From: an uncultured Lachnospiraceae bacterium
GTDB taxonomy: Bacteria; Bacillota; Clostridia; Lachnospirales; Lachnospiraceae
Length of the DNA: 48,013 nt
Direction of reading: 5' to 3'
NCBI GenBank assembly: GCA_947624875.1
Contig: CANQMA010000001.1
Span: 104,225 to 152,237, forward strand
Below are positions 16,257 to 25,122 of the stretch, piece by piece. Numbering within the stretch: the first letter of the stretch is position 1; every line of letters starts with the position of its first letter. The notes beneath the pieces are model-generated. The model was not told the origin of the DNA. It was given only the letters and a program-made list of their open reading frames with translations, and ran no database searches. The position numbers and the translations under genes are program-made.

Positions 16257-18392
16257 TTATTCTTCGGATTTCTTTTTATTTTTCTTTTGATTCTGTTTCT
16301 TTTTCGTCTGTTTTTCTTGGCTCTTTTCCATTGCGTCTACTCTGTAAGTCATGGAATCTGTTTCAACAAACGCAATATCATTTGCATTCACGAGCTGCAA
16401 AGAGATCTCATCTCCATTTTCCAATTCTGTATCGGTTAATTTTAATGTATTCCTATCAATATATTCCGTTTCCTGACGGGAATCATTCACATAAATCCTG
16501 CACGACTGCGTAAAATTTTTCCCATAGACAAATATTTCCTTGGAATCATTCGATATATTGAGATTGGAGATCTGAATCGGTCTTGTGCCCATCTGCAGAT
16601 CCGTTTCTTCGTATAGAATCTCTCCCTCCTCCTCTCCATAGTGGTCGCCATCCGTCATATCATAAATCAGGATATGCAGTTCATCTTTATATTCTTCTAT
16701 CTTTTTTCCAAGATTTGCCTGATGGCACAGATTGATTCTGCCATCGGTCATATGCAGCGCTTTCAATATCAGCGACTGCAATTGGAAGGTATAAATATCA
16801 CCGTCGCTGAAATAATCATTCTCATAATTGCTCCAGATGACATAAGGCGTCTGAAACAGATTTTCTGTTGTCAGATCCGCTGCTGTAATATCCAGAGTCG
16901 GCAGATGGTCTCCATAGAAAACAACAATTGTATGCTCGTCAAATGTCTTTAATTCATCCGTCAGTTTTTTGATAAACCGGTCAACTTCATAAATCTGGTC
17001 GGCATAATATTCATAGGAATCCGTCAGACTTTCATCTTCCAATCCCCTGACTTTAATTTTTGGTTGATATGGATCCGGATCATATTTTCCATGAGACTGT
17101 ACGGTAATGGTATAAATAAAATCCTGTCCCGAAGTCGAATTTAACGTATCCATCACCTCGCCGGTCAGATAAGAGTCCTTCAGCCAGCCTTTTGCATTAA
17201 ACGCCTTCTTGCTGTTCAAATCGACATGCATCGTCTCCAGAGAATCAAAGGTGTCATATCCCAGATGTGAGAAAACCTTATCCCGATCGTAAAAGGTTGC
17301 ATTATTATTATGGATTGCATGTGTCTGATAACCATAATTTTTAAGATTGTAACAGATACTCTCCATGGTATTGTTGTGCAGGTAAGTATTATATGGGATT
17401 TCTCCCGAGCCGAAATATTCGAGCGTCATGCCGGTTTCCACTTCAAACTCTGTGTTGACCGTTCCTGCGCCAACGACCGGAACCGTCATATATCCGCTGG
17501 GATATTCCTGCATCAGCTGTTCAAAATTTGGAATCGGATTGCGGGAAAACCGTACTTTTGCCAGATCATTGACCTCAAAGAAAGATTCCAGCTGTACAAA
17601 AATAATATTTGGCTTGTCTTCTACTTTTTCTTCATTCACCGCACTCTTATTTTGATTTGAAATACTTTTTACTGTCAGCCGGTTATAATTTTCAGGCTTG
17701 ATTACGCCCATATTAAACAGGCTATTGGAGAAACAATATGCAAAACCGAAATCAAAGTAACTGTCGCGCAGATTATCAAATTTTTTAGTAATCAAATTGG
17801 AAGCCCTGCCCAGATTAATCAAACCAAATCCCAAAACCCAGATAATAATCACGGCAATGATATTTCCCCACAGATTGATTTTGTGATGAACCTTTGGCGC
17901 TTTCACAAAAATCAGAATTAGAAAGCCAACTGCCAGCATGATTCCCGCGACAATCAGCGCAATCTGCCATGCTTTTAAATATTTATCCGCAATCGAAAAA
18001 GCGCTGTGAATCAGTGTCAGATCGGAACCGATAAACGGCGTGACCCGGACACTCACCAAAACAGCGTTTGTAATTCCTAGAATTGCCCAGATGATTGTGA
18101 CCAGACAGATTCCAAAAAACCGTCTTCGAAATAATAGTGTAATGGATAGACTCATGAGAACAATCATGGCATTGCATAAAAATACATAGGGAGAGCCTAG
18201 TAGAAAAATAATCCCCTGCATATTGGAGCGGTCTGATGCAGCAAGTCCGGCAAGGACTTCAATAAACAAAGTAATAAATACCGCAACGGCAATATACATA
18301 TAGGCAATATGCTTATGATATGTTTCCCGAAAAAATGCGCGGAATTTCTGATAACCGTATTTGATTTTGTCCAATAATTTTTTCATTTTCAT
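16257..18392 (-). CDS. LTA synthase family protein (polyglycerol-phosphate transferase-like)
   Basis: LtaS-type enzymes polymerise or transfer glycerol-phosphate onto lipoteichoic acid outside the membrane. The 711-residue protein has an N-terminal block of about five membrane helices (residues 30-195) and an extracellular sulfatase-fold domain. Metal and catalytic residues appear in FVQLESFFE (Glu269), GAGTVNTEFEVETGM (Thr311, nucleophile position) and VVFYGDHLPTLD. After the enzyme domain come a beta-rich region and a very Lys-rich tail (SQEKQTKKKQNQKKNKKK) not needed for catalysis. It lies 9 bp downstream of folA. The substrate could be a variant polymer, so I give no gene symbol. Confidence 0.88.
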   Translation of the reverse strand: MKMKKLLDKIKYGYQKFRAFFRETYHKHIAYMYIAVAVFITLFIEVLAGLAASDRSNMQGIIFLLGSPYVFLCNAMIVLMSLSITLLFRRRFFGICLVTIIWAILGITNAVLVSVRVTPFIGSDLTLIHSAFSIADKYLKAWQIALIVAGIMLAVGFLILIFVKAPKVHHKINLWGNIIAVIIIWVLGFGLINLGRASNLITKKFDNLRDSYFDFGFAYCFSNSLFNMGVIKPENYNRLTVKSISNQNKSAVNEEKVEDKPNIIFVQLESFFEVNDLAKVRFSRNPIPNFEQLMQEYPSGYMTVPVVGAGTVNTEFEVETGMTLEYFGSGEIPYNTYLHNNTMESICYNLKNYGYQTHAIHNNNATFYDRDKVFSHLGYDTFDSLETMHVDLNSKKAFNAKGWLKDSYLTGEVMDTLNSTSGQDFIYTITVQSHGKYDPDPYQPKIKVRGLEDESLTDSYEYYADQIYEVDRFIKKLTDELKTFDEHTIVVFYGDHLPTLDITAADLTTENLFQTPYVIWSNYENDYFSDGDIYTFQLQSLILKALHMTDGRINLCHQANLGKKIEEYKDELHILIYDMTDGDHYGEEEGEILYEETDLQMGTRPIQISNLNISNDSKEIFVYGKNFTQSCRIYVNDSRQETEYIDRNTLKLTDTELENGDEISLQLVNANDIAFVETDSMTYRVDAMEKSQEKQTKKKQNQKKNKKKSEE

Positions 18393-18401
18393 CTTTACTT
18401 T

Positions 18402-18893
18402 TTATTTTCTTTTATAAATTCTAAAGAAATATTCAATGTCAAAATATGTGTTTTCATCGCTCTCTTGTGCGAGCGCCCACTCATCCTGCATTTCATCTAA
18501 ATTTGGAAGAAAAGTATCCGCCGCATATTCCTGATTGATCCATGTGACATACCCTGTATCACAGTAAGGGAGCATTTGTCTGTAAATACTTCCCCCGCCA
18601 ATCACAAAAACATCTTTCTGGTCGTATTTTTTGATTTCTTCCAATGCTTCTTCAATCGAATAGACCACCGTAGCGCCATCTACTTTGTAATCTTTCTCCA
18701 ATGCAATGACAATATTAACCCGGTTTTTTAGAGGCTTTTTATTCGGGAAGCTCTCCAGCGTGTTTTTTCCCATCACAACCACTTTTCCGGACGTCGTTTC
18801 GCGAAAATATTTCATATCATCCGGAATGCTGACTAAAAGATTATTTTTATAACCAATTGCCCAATTTTTGTCCACAGCAACTATAAAATTCAT
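18402..18893 (-). CDS. folA: Dihydrofolate reductase
   Basis: DHFR reduces dihydrofolate to tetrahydrofolate with NADPH and regenerates the cofactor used by ThyA. The 163-residue protein starts MNFIVAVDKNWAIGYKNNLL, with the Met20-loop region WAIG. SIPDDMKYFRETT carries the active-site Asp, VVMGKNTLESFP binds NADPH, and VFVIGGGSIYRQMLPY is also present. The length is standard. thyA lies 47 bp upstream, the usual thyA-folA pair. Confidence 0.96.
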   Translation of the reverse strand: MNFIVAVDKNWAIGYKNNLLVSIPDDMKYFRETTSGKVVVMGKNTLESFPNKKPLKNRVNIVIALEKDYKVDGATVVYSIEEALEEIKKYDQKDVFVIGGGSIYRQMLPYCDTGYVTWINQEYAADTFLPNLDEMQDEWALAQESDENTYFDIEYFFRIYKRK

Positions 18894-18940
18894 TTTGTTC
18901 TCCTTTTCGCATTCAATCTTGCAATCAACTTTTTCACATT

Positions 18941-19789
18941 TTATACCGCAATCGGAATATTTTTAATCTGCGGCCCGTATTGATAATCCAGCAGTTTCAG
19001 GTCATCCGTTGTGAAGTCATAAAAATTTTTAATTTCCGGATTCATCCATAACTTTGGCGCATCATACTGCTCTCTGCTGATCAGTTCTTCAATCAGGGGA
19101 ATATGTTTGTCATAGATATGCGCGTCTGCGATTACATGAACAAATTCTCCAACCTCCATGTCGCTGACCTGCGCAAACATATGAACCAAAGCCGCATACT
19201 GGCAGACGTTCCAGTTGTTTGCAGCAAGAACATCCTGGGAGCGCTGATTTAATATAGCGTTTAACACCAGCCTTCCCGTTTCTTTATTTTTTGTCACATT
19301 AAACGTCATGCTGTATGCGCATGGATAGAGGTTCATCTCACTCAAATCCTGATGCACATAAATGTTTGTCATAATCCGGCGGCTGTATGGATTATGCTTT
19401 AAATCATAGAGTACCCGGTCCACCTGATCCATATCGCCCTCTTTATAATGGTGTTTGACTCCCATCTGATAACCATACGCCTTTCCGATTGAACCGCTTT
19501 CATCGGCCCAGCTGTCCCAGATATGGCTGATTAATTCATGGATATTGTTGGATTTTTTCTGCCAGATCCAAAGAACTTCGTCCACACATTTCTCAAATCC
19601 GGTTTTGCGGAGGGTAAGCGCCGGAAATTCTTTTCTCAAATCATACCGGTTTACCACACCGAATTTTTTAATGGTGTATGCATCGCTGCCATCCTCCCAT
19701 TTCGGACGAACCTTCTCTCCTTTAGTATCTGTCCCATTATCTAAAATATCCCTGCACATTGCAACAAAAACTCTATCTGCGTAACTCAT
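18941..19789 (-). CDS. thyA: Thymidylate synthase
   Basis: ThyA methylates dUMP to dTMP using methylene-tetrahydrofolate. The 282-residue protein contains WIWQKKSNNIHEL, NPYSRRIM, the catalytic Cys157 in LYPCAYSMTF, and RSQDVLAANNWNVCQYA for dUMP binding, ending QIKNIPIAV. The C-terminal Val is family-typical. The residue after the catalytic Cys is Ala where most enzymes have His; this and the end region resemble the Bacillus ThyA/phage phi3T type. ATG 19789 has GGAGGA upstream; a TTG at 19801 is rejected. It is the first gene of thyA-folA-ltaS-like. Confidence 0.95.
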   Translation of the reverse strand: MSYADRVFVAMCRDILDNGTDTKGEKVRPKWEDGSDAYTIKKFGVVNRYDLRKEFPALTLRKTGFEKCVDEVLWIWQKKSNNIHELISHIWDSWADESGSIGKAYGYQMGVKHHYKEGDMDQVDRVLYDLKHNPYSRRIMTNIYVHQDLSEMNLYPCAYSMTFNVTKNKETGRLVLNAILNQRSQDVLAANNWNVCQYAALVHMFAQVSDMEVGEFVHVIADAHIYDKHIPLIEELISREQYDAPKLWMNPEIKNFYDFTTDDLKLLDYQYGPQIKNIPIAV

Positions 19790-19874
19790 AATTTCCTCCA
19801 AGATTCGTATTCAAATTACATCTAGTATACCATCTCGACTGGCGTCTCGATGGGGAATACTCGTCAAATGCCTC

Positions 19875-19890
19875 CCGACGCAAGCGTCGG
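19875..19890. other. GC-rich palindrome between hflX and thyA
   Basis: CCGACGCAAGCGTCGG forms a 6-bp stem with a 4-nt loop in the 169-bp gap between hflX and thyA. No T-run follows on either strand, so it is not a standard terminator. A second, imperfect inverted repeat (CCATC...GATGG) lies at about 19830-19853. It may be a REP-like or processing element. Confidence 0.35.
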
Positions 19891-19958
19891 TGCCTTTTCC
19901 TCGTCATTATACCACACTTTCTGCTGAAAAAAAGCATCAAAATCCGTCGCCGGTTTCT

Positions 19959-21191
19959 CTAGAGACGGTGCAGTATCTGTCTTGGAACATGGGCGTTTAC
20001 ATAAATGCCGTCTTCCCGGTATTCCTCTTTGATAATCTGTCCATATTTGCGGATCAATCCCGGCTTCCCGGCGTCCGTGTACGGATACACTTTTTCGAGA
20101 TGTACCCACATGGATTTTAATGCCCGCTCTAAAGCCTCGTTGATTTTATCAATTCCCTGATGCATTTTTATCGCTGCTTCCACGGTATCATCCGCCTGAA
20201 AATCTTTTAGTATCGGTTTCTGCGGCAGTTTATCCATTTTATTAAACACGGTAATCACCATTTTGTCCTGAATTTCCAATGTTCTCAATGTATCGTAAAC
20301 TGCCTTGATATTTTGATCCATCGAAGGATTCGAAGCATCTACGATATGAAGAATCAGATCCGCATATTTTGCTTCCTCCAAAGTACTCCGGAATGCATTA
20401 ATCAGATGATGCGGCAGTTTTCGGATAAAACCAACCGTATCCGTCAAAAGTATTTCCTGTCCGCCTGGAAGTTTATAATTTCGTGTAGTCGGGTCAAGCG
20501 TGGCAAACAATTGATCCTCTTCAAGCACATTTGCATCGGTCAGGGTATTTAACAGCGTTGATTTCCCTGCATTGGTATAACCGACAATTGCGACCACGGG
20601 CACAGGATTTTCCTGCCTTTTTGCCCGGTTGACCATCCTGTGATGTTCCATTTCCTCAAGCCGTTTTCTCAATTGGGCAATCCGGCTGCGGATCAGACGT
20701 CTGTCCACCTCCAGTTTTTTCTCACCGGGTCCTCTTGTTCCGATTCCACCGCCCTGGCGGGACAGATTTTTCATGCCGATCAGTCTCGTGGAGCGATAGG
20801 CAAGCTGCGCCAATTCTACCTGAATCTTTCCCTCAGCAGTCTTTGCCCTGCCCGCAAAAATATCCAGGATGACAAGTGTGCGGTCCATAATCTTTACGCC
20901 CAGCGCGTCCTCCAGATTTTTATACTGCGCCGGGGAAAGTTCATCGTCGCAGACCACTGCATCTGCCTCCGTCTCCCAGAGAAGTTCCTTTAATTCTTCC
21001 AGTTTCCCGGAATTTATATAAGTTGCATGATTCATATGTTCAACATGCTGTATCATCTGTCCGACAACGCATGCTCCGGCTGTATTCACCAATTCTCTCA
21101 ATTCATCCAGCGATTCCTCAGGACTGTCATTCTCAGCGTCCGCAGCTGATACCAGAATGACTTTTTCTTTTTCTTGATTTGTTTCTATCAT
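19959..21191 (-). CDS. hflX: GTPase HflX
   Basis: HflX is a ribosome-associated GTPase that splits stalled 70S ribosomes under stress. The 410-residue protein has the N-terminal nucleotide-binding part with DDELSPAQYKNLE and the linker GIGTRGPGEKKLEVDRR. Its G domain holds VGYTNAGKSTLLN (G1), LFATLDPTTRNY (G2), LTDTVGFIRKLPHHL (G3) and NKMDKL (G4). Order and spacing match the family. It lies 8 bp downstream of the MATE gene, so the two are probably cotranscribed. Confidence 0.95.
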   Translation of the reverse strand: MIETNQEKEKVILVSAADAENDSPEESLDELRELVNTAGACVVGQMIQHVEHMNHATYINSGKLEELKELLWETEADAVVCDDELSPAQYKNLEDALGVKIMDRTLVILDIFAGRAKTAEGKIQVELAQLAYRSTRLIGMKNLSRQGGGIGTRGPGEKKLEVDRRLIRSRIAQLRKRLEEMEHHRMVNRAKRQENPVPVVAIVGYTNAGKSTLLNTLTDANVLEEDQLFATLDPTTRNYKLPGGQEILLTDTVGFIRKLPHHLINAFRSTLEEAKYADLILHIVDASNPSMDQNIKAVYDTLRTLEIQDKMVITVFNKMDKLPQKPILKDFQADDTVEAAIKMHQGIDKINEALERALKSMWVHLEKVYPYTDAGKPGLIRKYGQIIKEEYREDGIYVNAHVPRQILHRL

Positions 21192-21199
21192 ACCCTCTC

Positions 21200-22558
21200 C
21201 TAATTTCTAACGAGATTTATCTGTTTCCATTTTCCTCTCTTATAGCGGATCAGGCTGAACATGGAATTTAAAAACCATGTCAGACCCGTAGCATAAAACA
21301 CTCCGTATTTCCCCATAAAAGGAATCAGCGTCAACGGATAAGCAAAACAGACTCTGCCAATACACTCTACAATTCCCGTAAAGAGAGAAAACATCGCATC
21401 TCCCGCGCCGTTCAAAACGTTTCTTGTCGTATAGATCATTCCGAGAAATACATAAAAACTGCTCGTAATCCGCAGCCCGTCAACTGCAATTTCACGAACC
21501 TGCGGGCTGTCGCCAAAGATTCTTACAATATAAGGAGACAAGGTCCAAAACACTGCAAGCATCAAAAAAGCAAACAGGGTGCTGATAACCGTATCCGCGT
21601 TAAACCCACGGATGACGCGCTTTACTTTTCCTGCGCCGATATTCTGCCCGGTATAAGTGGACAACGCCGCTCCCAGTGACATAAACGGCTGCTGGATCAA
21701 CTGTTCGATCCGGGAGACAACCGTAAATGACGTCGTAAATATTTTTCCGTAGCTGTTGACAATTCCCTGCAGAACAATCAGGGAAAATGCAATCAGCGCA
21801 TTTTGCAGCGCCACCGGGACTCCCAGCCTGCAGCTTTTTTTGACAATCGCCGCCCGGAGTTTAAAATTTTCCTTTCTGAGCCGAAAATATGTATTTGTCT
21901 TATATGCATAAACCATGCAGGTAATGGCAGAAATGAACTGTGAAAAGGCTGTCGCAATTCCTGCGCCGACCACGCCCATGCCAAAGCCCAATACAAACAA
22001 AAAGTCCAGAATTACATTTAAAATACTGGCGAAAATCAAAAAAATCAACGGCGTCTTGGAATCTCCCAGCGCTCTTAAAACACTGGAAACCCCATTGTAC
22101 ATTCCAATACAAAGAATTCCGATTGAAGTCACACGCAGATAACTGACCGCGGCTCCCAGAATTTCTTTGTCTGTTTTTAATAAAATCAACAGCGGTTTTG
22201 CCAGAAAAAAGCCAATCATTGCCATGACTGCGGAACACAACATTAATATCCAGACAGCATTTCCAATCGTATCCCTTACTTTTCCTTCTTCCTTTGCGCC
22301 ATAAAACTGAGCTACAATAATTCCAATCCCGACGGACAACCCCGCTACCAGGGAAAAGAAAAAATAGTGCAGGGAGCCTGTCGTTCCGATTGCGCCGAGC
22401 GCGTCCGGACTCACAAAATTCCCTACGATAATAGAGTCAACCATGTTATAAAGCTGCTGAAAAATATTTCCAATCAGTAAGGGAACCGCAAAACTAAGCA
22501 GCAGTTTATATGGCGTTCCCTCTGTCATATCTTTTACAAAACGATTTTCTTTTTTCAT
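21200..22558 (-). CDS. MATE family efflux transporter
   Basis: This is a multidrug or metabolite exporter of the MATE/MOP superfamily, driven by Na+ or H+. The 452-residue protein has about 12 hydrophobic helices. Family features include LLLSFAVPLLIGNIFQQLYN in helix 1, SIIVGNFVSPDALGAIG, and in the second half GAALSTYTGQNIGAGKVKRV. The substrate cannot be predicted. ATG 22558 has GAAGGAAGA close upstream; a GTG at 22582 would add eight residues before MKKENR and is less likely. Confidence 0.92.
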   Translation of the reverse strand: MKKENRFVKDMTEGTPYKLLLSFAVPLLIGNIFQQLYNMVDSIIVGNFVSPDALGAIGTTGSLHYFFFSLVAGLSVGIGIIVAQFYGAKEEGKVRDTIGNAVWILMLCSAVMAMIGFFLAKPLLILLKTDKEILGAAVSYLRVTSIGILCIGMYNGVSSVLRALGDSKTPLIFLIFASILNVILDFLFVLGFGMGVVGAGIATAFSQFISAITCMVYAYKTNTYFRLRKENFKLRAAIVKKSCRLGVPVALQNALIAFSLIVLQGIVNSYGKIFTTSFTVVSRIEQLIQQPFMSLGAALSTYTGQNIGAGKVKRVIRGFNADTVISTLFAFLMLAVFWTLSPYIVRIFGDSPQVREIAVDGLRITSSFYVFLGMIYTTRNVLNGAGDAMFSLFTGIVECIGRVCFAYPLTLIPFMGKYGVFYATGLTWFLNSMFSLIRYKRGKWKQINLVRN

Positions 22559-22645
22559 TCTTCCTTCTGCCTCCACATCCACCGATGTTTCTGTGACGCA
22601 TAATCTCTATGCCTGATTTTTACATTTCTGCGCCGTTTTTCTACT

Positions 22646-23140
22646 TTACAGGACATAAAATCCGACAAGTCCCATTCCAAGTCCAAGAAGCGCGCCGACC
22701 AGAACATCTTTTGGATAATGTACGCCTGCAAGGACTCTGCCAACACACATCAACAATGCGCACACAAACATGAAAATCCCGCTGGCGGGCACTATATAAA
22801 AGAAGGCTGCGCTGAGAATCATTGCAGAAAAAACATGTCTGCTCGGCATGGATTTTCCCTTTTTTTCCTTCTGAATCACCGGTTTATAATCAAATGCCAC
22901 ATAGGGGCGTTTTTCATCATAAACAGCCCGAAAAACGCTCACCAAAAGAAATGAAACGCCCGGAACCAGTACAATTTTCCACAACCTTTTATCTCTTTCC
23001 ATGAAAAGATAGAGCGCCAAAGCCGGATACGCGATATAGATGATATATGTTACCAACTGATTGAGCAGATAAATTCCTCGAATTCTCTTTTGATCTGCAT
23101 TTCCCCAATCCATCAGTCTGATATAAGTTTCTCTGTTCAA
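22646..23140 (-). CDS. Phosphatase PAP2 family membrane protein
   Basis: This is a membrane phosphatase of the PAP2 superfamily, which usually removes phosphate from lipids such as undecaprenyl pyrophosphate or phosphatidic acid. All three signature parts are present: EKRPY (from KX6RP), KSMPSRHVFS (PSGH-like, with Arg in place of Gly) and GVHYPKDVLVGALLG (SRX5HX3D region). Several membrane helices surround them. I place the start at the TTG at 23140 because AAAGGAG lies 7 nt upstream; this gives 164 residues. A longer reading from ATG 23212 overlaps the DUF6472-like gene and has no ribosome site. Confidence 0.82.
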   Translation of the reverse strand: MNRETYIRLMDWGNADQKRIRGIYLLNQLVTYIIYIAYPALALYLFMERDKRLWKIVLVPGVSFLLVSVFRAVYDEKRPYVAFDYKPVIQKEKKGKSMPSRHVFSAMILSAAFFYIVPASGIFMFVCALLMCVGRVLAGVHYPKDVLVGALLGLGMGLVGFYVL

Positions 23141-23153
23141 AAAAACACTCCTT

Positions 23154-23324
23154 TTACTGTTTTCTTGCAATCCGATATTCGTCGCCATAGGAAAAATAAG
23201 GACATTCTGCATGGCCAGACTGCATCAGCCTTGCAATATCATCTTCATCCATACTGACCACACAGGCGTATTCTTCATATTCCTCATCATATACATAATT
23301 GCTGCAAAACTCGCAGCTGTTCAT
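23154..23324 (-). CDS. DUF6472-like Cys-containing mini-protein
   Basis: A 56-residue protein starts at ATG 23324 (MNSCEFCSNYVYDEEYEEY), continues with CVVSMDEDDIARLM and ECPYFSYGDEYRIARK, and ends 13 bp before the PAP2 start. The pattern CxxC near the start plus two later Cys, an acidic middle and a CPYF motif is the one I recall for DUF6472, a family widespread in Clostridia with unknown function. The four cysteines suggest a metal site. The PAP2 ribosome site follows its stop codon immediately, so expression is probably coupled. Confidence 0.78.
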   Translation of the reverse strand: MNSCEFCSNYVYDEEYEEYACVVSMDEDDIARLMQSGHAECPYFSYGDEYRIARKQ

Positions 23325-23373
23325 ATCGCTCACTTTTGCCTCCTTAAAGAAATGAAAGCACAGCTTTCGTTAA

Positions 23374-24558
23374 TTAGCGGTAATTTTCTGCCAGCGCGCG
23401 AAATGCAGGAAGCGCGTCTTCAATCTGCTTTGTCTGGACGCAGTAAGAGACACGCACATATCCCGGCGTGCCGAAACTGTCGGCCGGAACCAGCAAAAGT
23501 TCGTATTCCTTCGCCTTTTCACAGAAAACATGCGCGTCCTGTCCAAAAGTCCTGACAAACAGATAAAACGCACCGTCCGGATAGACGCACTCGTATCCCA
23601 TTTCTGTCAGCGCCTGATATAACAGATCTCTGTTCCTTTTATAGATGGAAATATCCGAAGTATCTGCAATACATTTTTCGATAACTCTCTGATACATGCT
23701 GGATGCACACACATAACCTAAAGCCCTTCCGGATCCACAGACAGCCGCATACGCATCCTCAAACTGAGTCATCTTTGGAGAAACCGCAATATATCCAATC
23801 CGCTCTCCCGGCAGAGACAACGCCTTACTATAAGAATAACAGACAAATGTATTATCATACAGGCAGATCATGTACGGAACTTTTGTGTCGTCATACACCA
23901 GTTCCCTGTACGGCTCGTCGGTGATTAGAAAAATCGGATGTCCATATGCTTTCTGCTTATCTTCTAAAAATGCAGCCAGCTGTTTTAATTTTTCTTCTGT
24001 GTAAACAACACCGGACGGATTGTTCGGCGAATTAATAATCACAGCCTTAGTCTTTTCATTGACCGCAGCATCAAGATTTTGAAAATCAATCTGAAACGTA
24101 CCCTGTTCTGACTGCACCTCCACCAGTTTTGCACCGGTTCTTTCCATAAACACCCCGTATTCCGGAAAATACGGCGTAAAGACAATGCACTCGTCATCCT
24201 TTTGTAAAACGGCGTTTAAAACAATGGTTAGAGAGGCTGCCGCGCCACAGGTCATATAAATATGATTTCCGGTCAGCGTTGTATGAAAACGCTGATTCGT
24301 ATATTCTGCAATGGCATTTCGCACAGCGGCATCTCCCTGCGCCGAAGTATATCCATGCAGCGCAACAGAATCAAAATGCTCCACCAAATCGATAATGGCA
24401 TCATCGACACTTTGAGGCGCCGGAACACTTGGGTTTCCAATACTGAAATCAAATACCTTGTCGGCTCCGATCTGCGCTTTTCTCTGATTTCCATATTCAA
24501 AAATCTCCCGGATTTCTGACCTTACCTTTCCTAATTTCACCAATGATTCTGTGTACAT
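23374..24558 (-). CDS. Pyridoxal phosphate-dependent aminotransferase, class I/II
   Basis: This is a fold-type I PLP enzyme that transfers amino groups between an amino acid and a 2-oxo acid. The 394-residue protein shows FDFSIGNPSVPAP near the start, TCGAAASLTIVLNAVL (PLP phosphate region), INSPNNPSGVVY, TDEPYRELVYDD (Asp for the PLP nitrogen), CYSYSKALSLPGERIGY (Schiff-base Lys) and a late VRVSYC (carboxylate-binding Arg). Aspartate or alanine aminotransferase activity is possible but not readable. It lies between smpB and the small DUF6472-like gene. Confidence 0.92.
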   Translation of the reverse strand: MYTESLVKLGKVRSEIREIFEYGNQRKAQIGADKVFDFSIGNPSVPAPQSVDDAIIDLVEHFDSVALHGYTSAQGDAAVRNAIAEYTNQRFHTTLTGNHIYMTCGAAASLTIVLNAVLQKDDECIVFTPYFPEYGVFMERTGAKLVEVQSEQGTFQIDFQNLDAAVNEKTKAVIINSPNNPSGVVYTEEKLKQLAAFLEDKQKAYGHPIFLITDEPYRELVYDDTKVPYMICLYDNTFVCYSYSKALSLPGERIGYIAVSPKMTQFEDAYAAVCGSGRALGYVCASSMYQRVIEKCIADTSDISIYKRNRDLLYQALTEMGYECVYPDGAFYLFVRTFGQDAHVFCEKAKEYELLLVPADSFGTPGYVRVSYCVQTKQIEDALPAFRALAENYR

Positions 24559-24590
24559 TTCTTTTCCTCCTTATCCCTTAATCCTTTCTG

Positions 24591-25055
24591 TTATCTGAGA
24601 CGAATCTTAAAATCGCGCTCACTCTCGCGTTTCATATCTCTTTTTGCAATATCCTGTCGTTTATCGTATAGTTTCTTTCCCCTTGCCAGTCCAATTTCCA
24701 CCTTCACAAGGCTTCCCTTAAAGTAAACGCGGAGCGGTACCAGTGTCAGCCCCTTTTCTTTTAATTTCCCCACAAGTTTATGAATCTCATATTTATGAAG
24801 CATCAACTTCTTCGGCCTGAGCGGGTCTTTATTAAAAATATTTCCTTTTTCATATGGACTGATATGCATTCCGTAGATGATTACTTCGCCGCCATCCACT
24901 CTCACAAAAGCCTCCTTAATGCTGCAATGTCCCTGCCGCAATGATTTGACCTCCGTACCGTGAAGCACGATTCCCGCTTCATAAGTGTCCTCAATGAAAT
25001 AATCATGCCGCGCTTTTTTATTATTTGCAATCAGCCGCTCTGATCCTTTTGCCAT
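24591..25055 (-). CDS. smpB: SsrA-binding protein
   Basis: SmpB binds tmRNA and brings it to stalled ribosomes for trans-translation. The 154-residue protein starts [20 protein letters not shown], then [27 protein letters not shown]-type core ([14 protein letters not shown]) and the C-terminal [22 protein letters not shown] 25055 has GAAGGAGAG upstream; an alternative start at 25094 adds 13 poorly conserved residues. It follows rnr by 67 bp. The tmRNA gene itself, often next to smpB, is not in the window. Confidence 0.96.
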   Translation of the reverse strand: MAKGSERLIANNKKARHDYFIEDTYEAGIVLHGTEVKSLRQGHCSIKEAFVRVDGGEVIIYGMHISPYEKGNIFNKDPLRPKKLMLHKYEIHKLVGKLKEKGLTLVPLRVYFKGSLVKVEIGLARGKKLYDKRQDIAKRDMKRESERDFKIRLR

Positions 25056-25122
25056 ATGCTCTCCTTCAATTTTTACCGGGTTTCTGTCCTGCATCTATGA
25101 TAACCTATCCCCTATCAATAAA

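Noticed and set aside
19802-19958. RNA gene between thyA and hflX
   Set aside because: Two palindromes are present but no promoter or T-run, and no tRNA or known small RNA fold was recognised.
23141-23212. N-terminal extension of the PAP2 protein from ATG 23212
   Set aside because: No ribosome site at 23212; the region codes for the 56-residue Cys protein in another frame, and TTG 23140 has a strong site.
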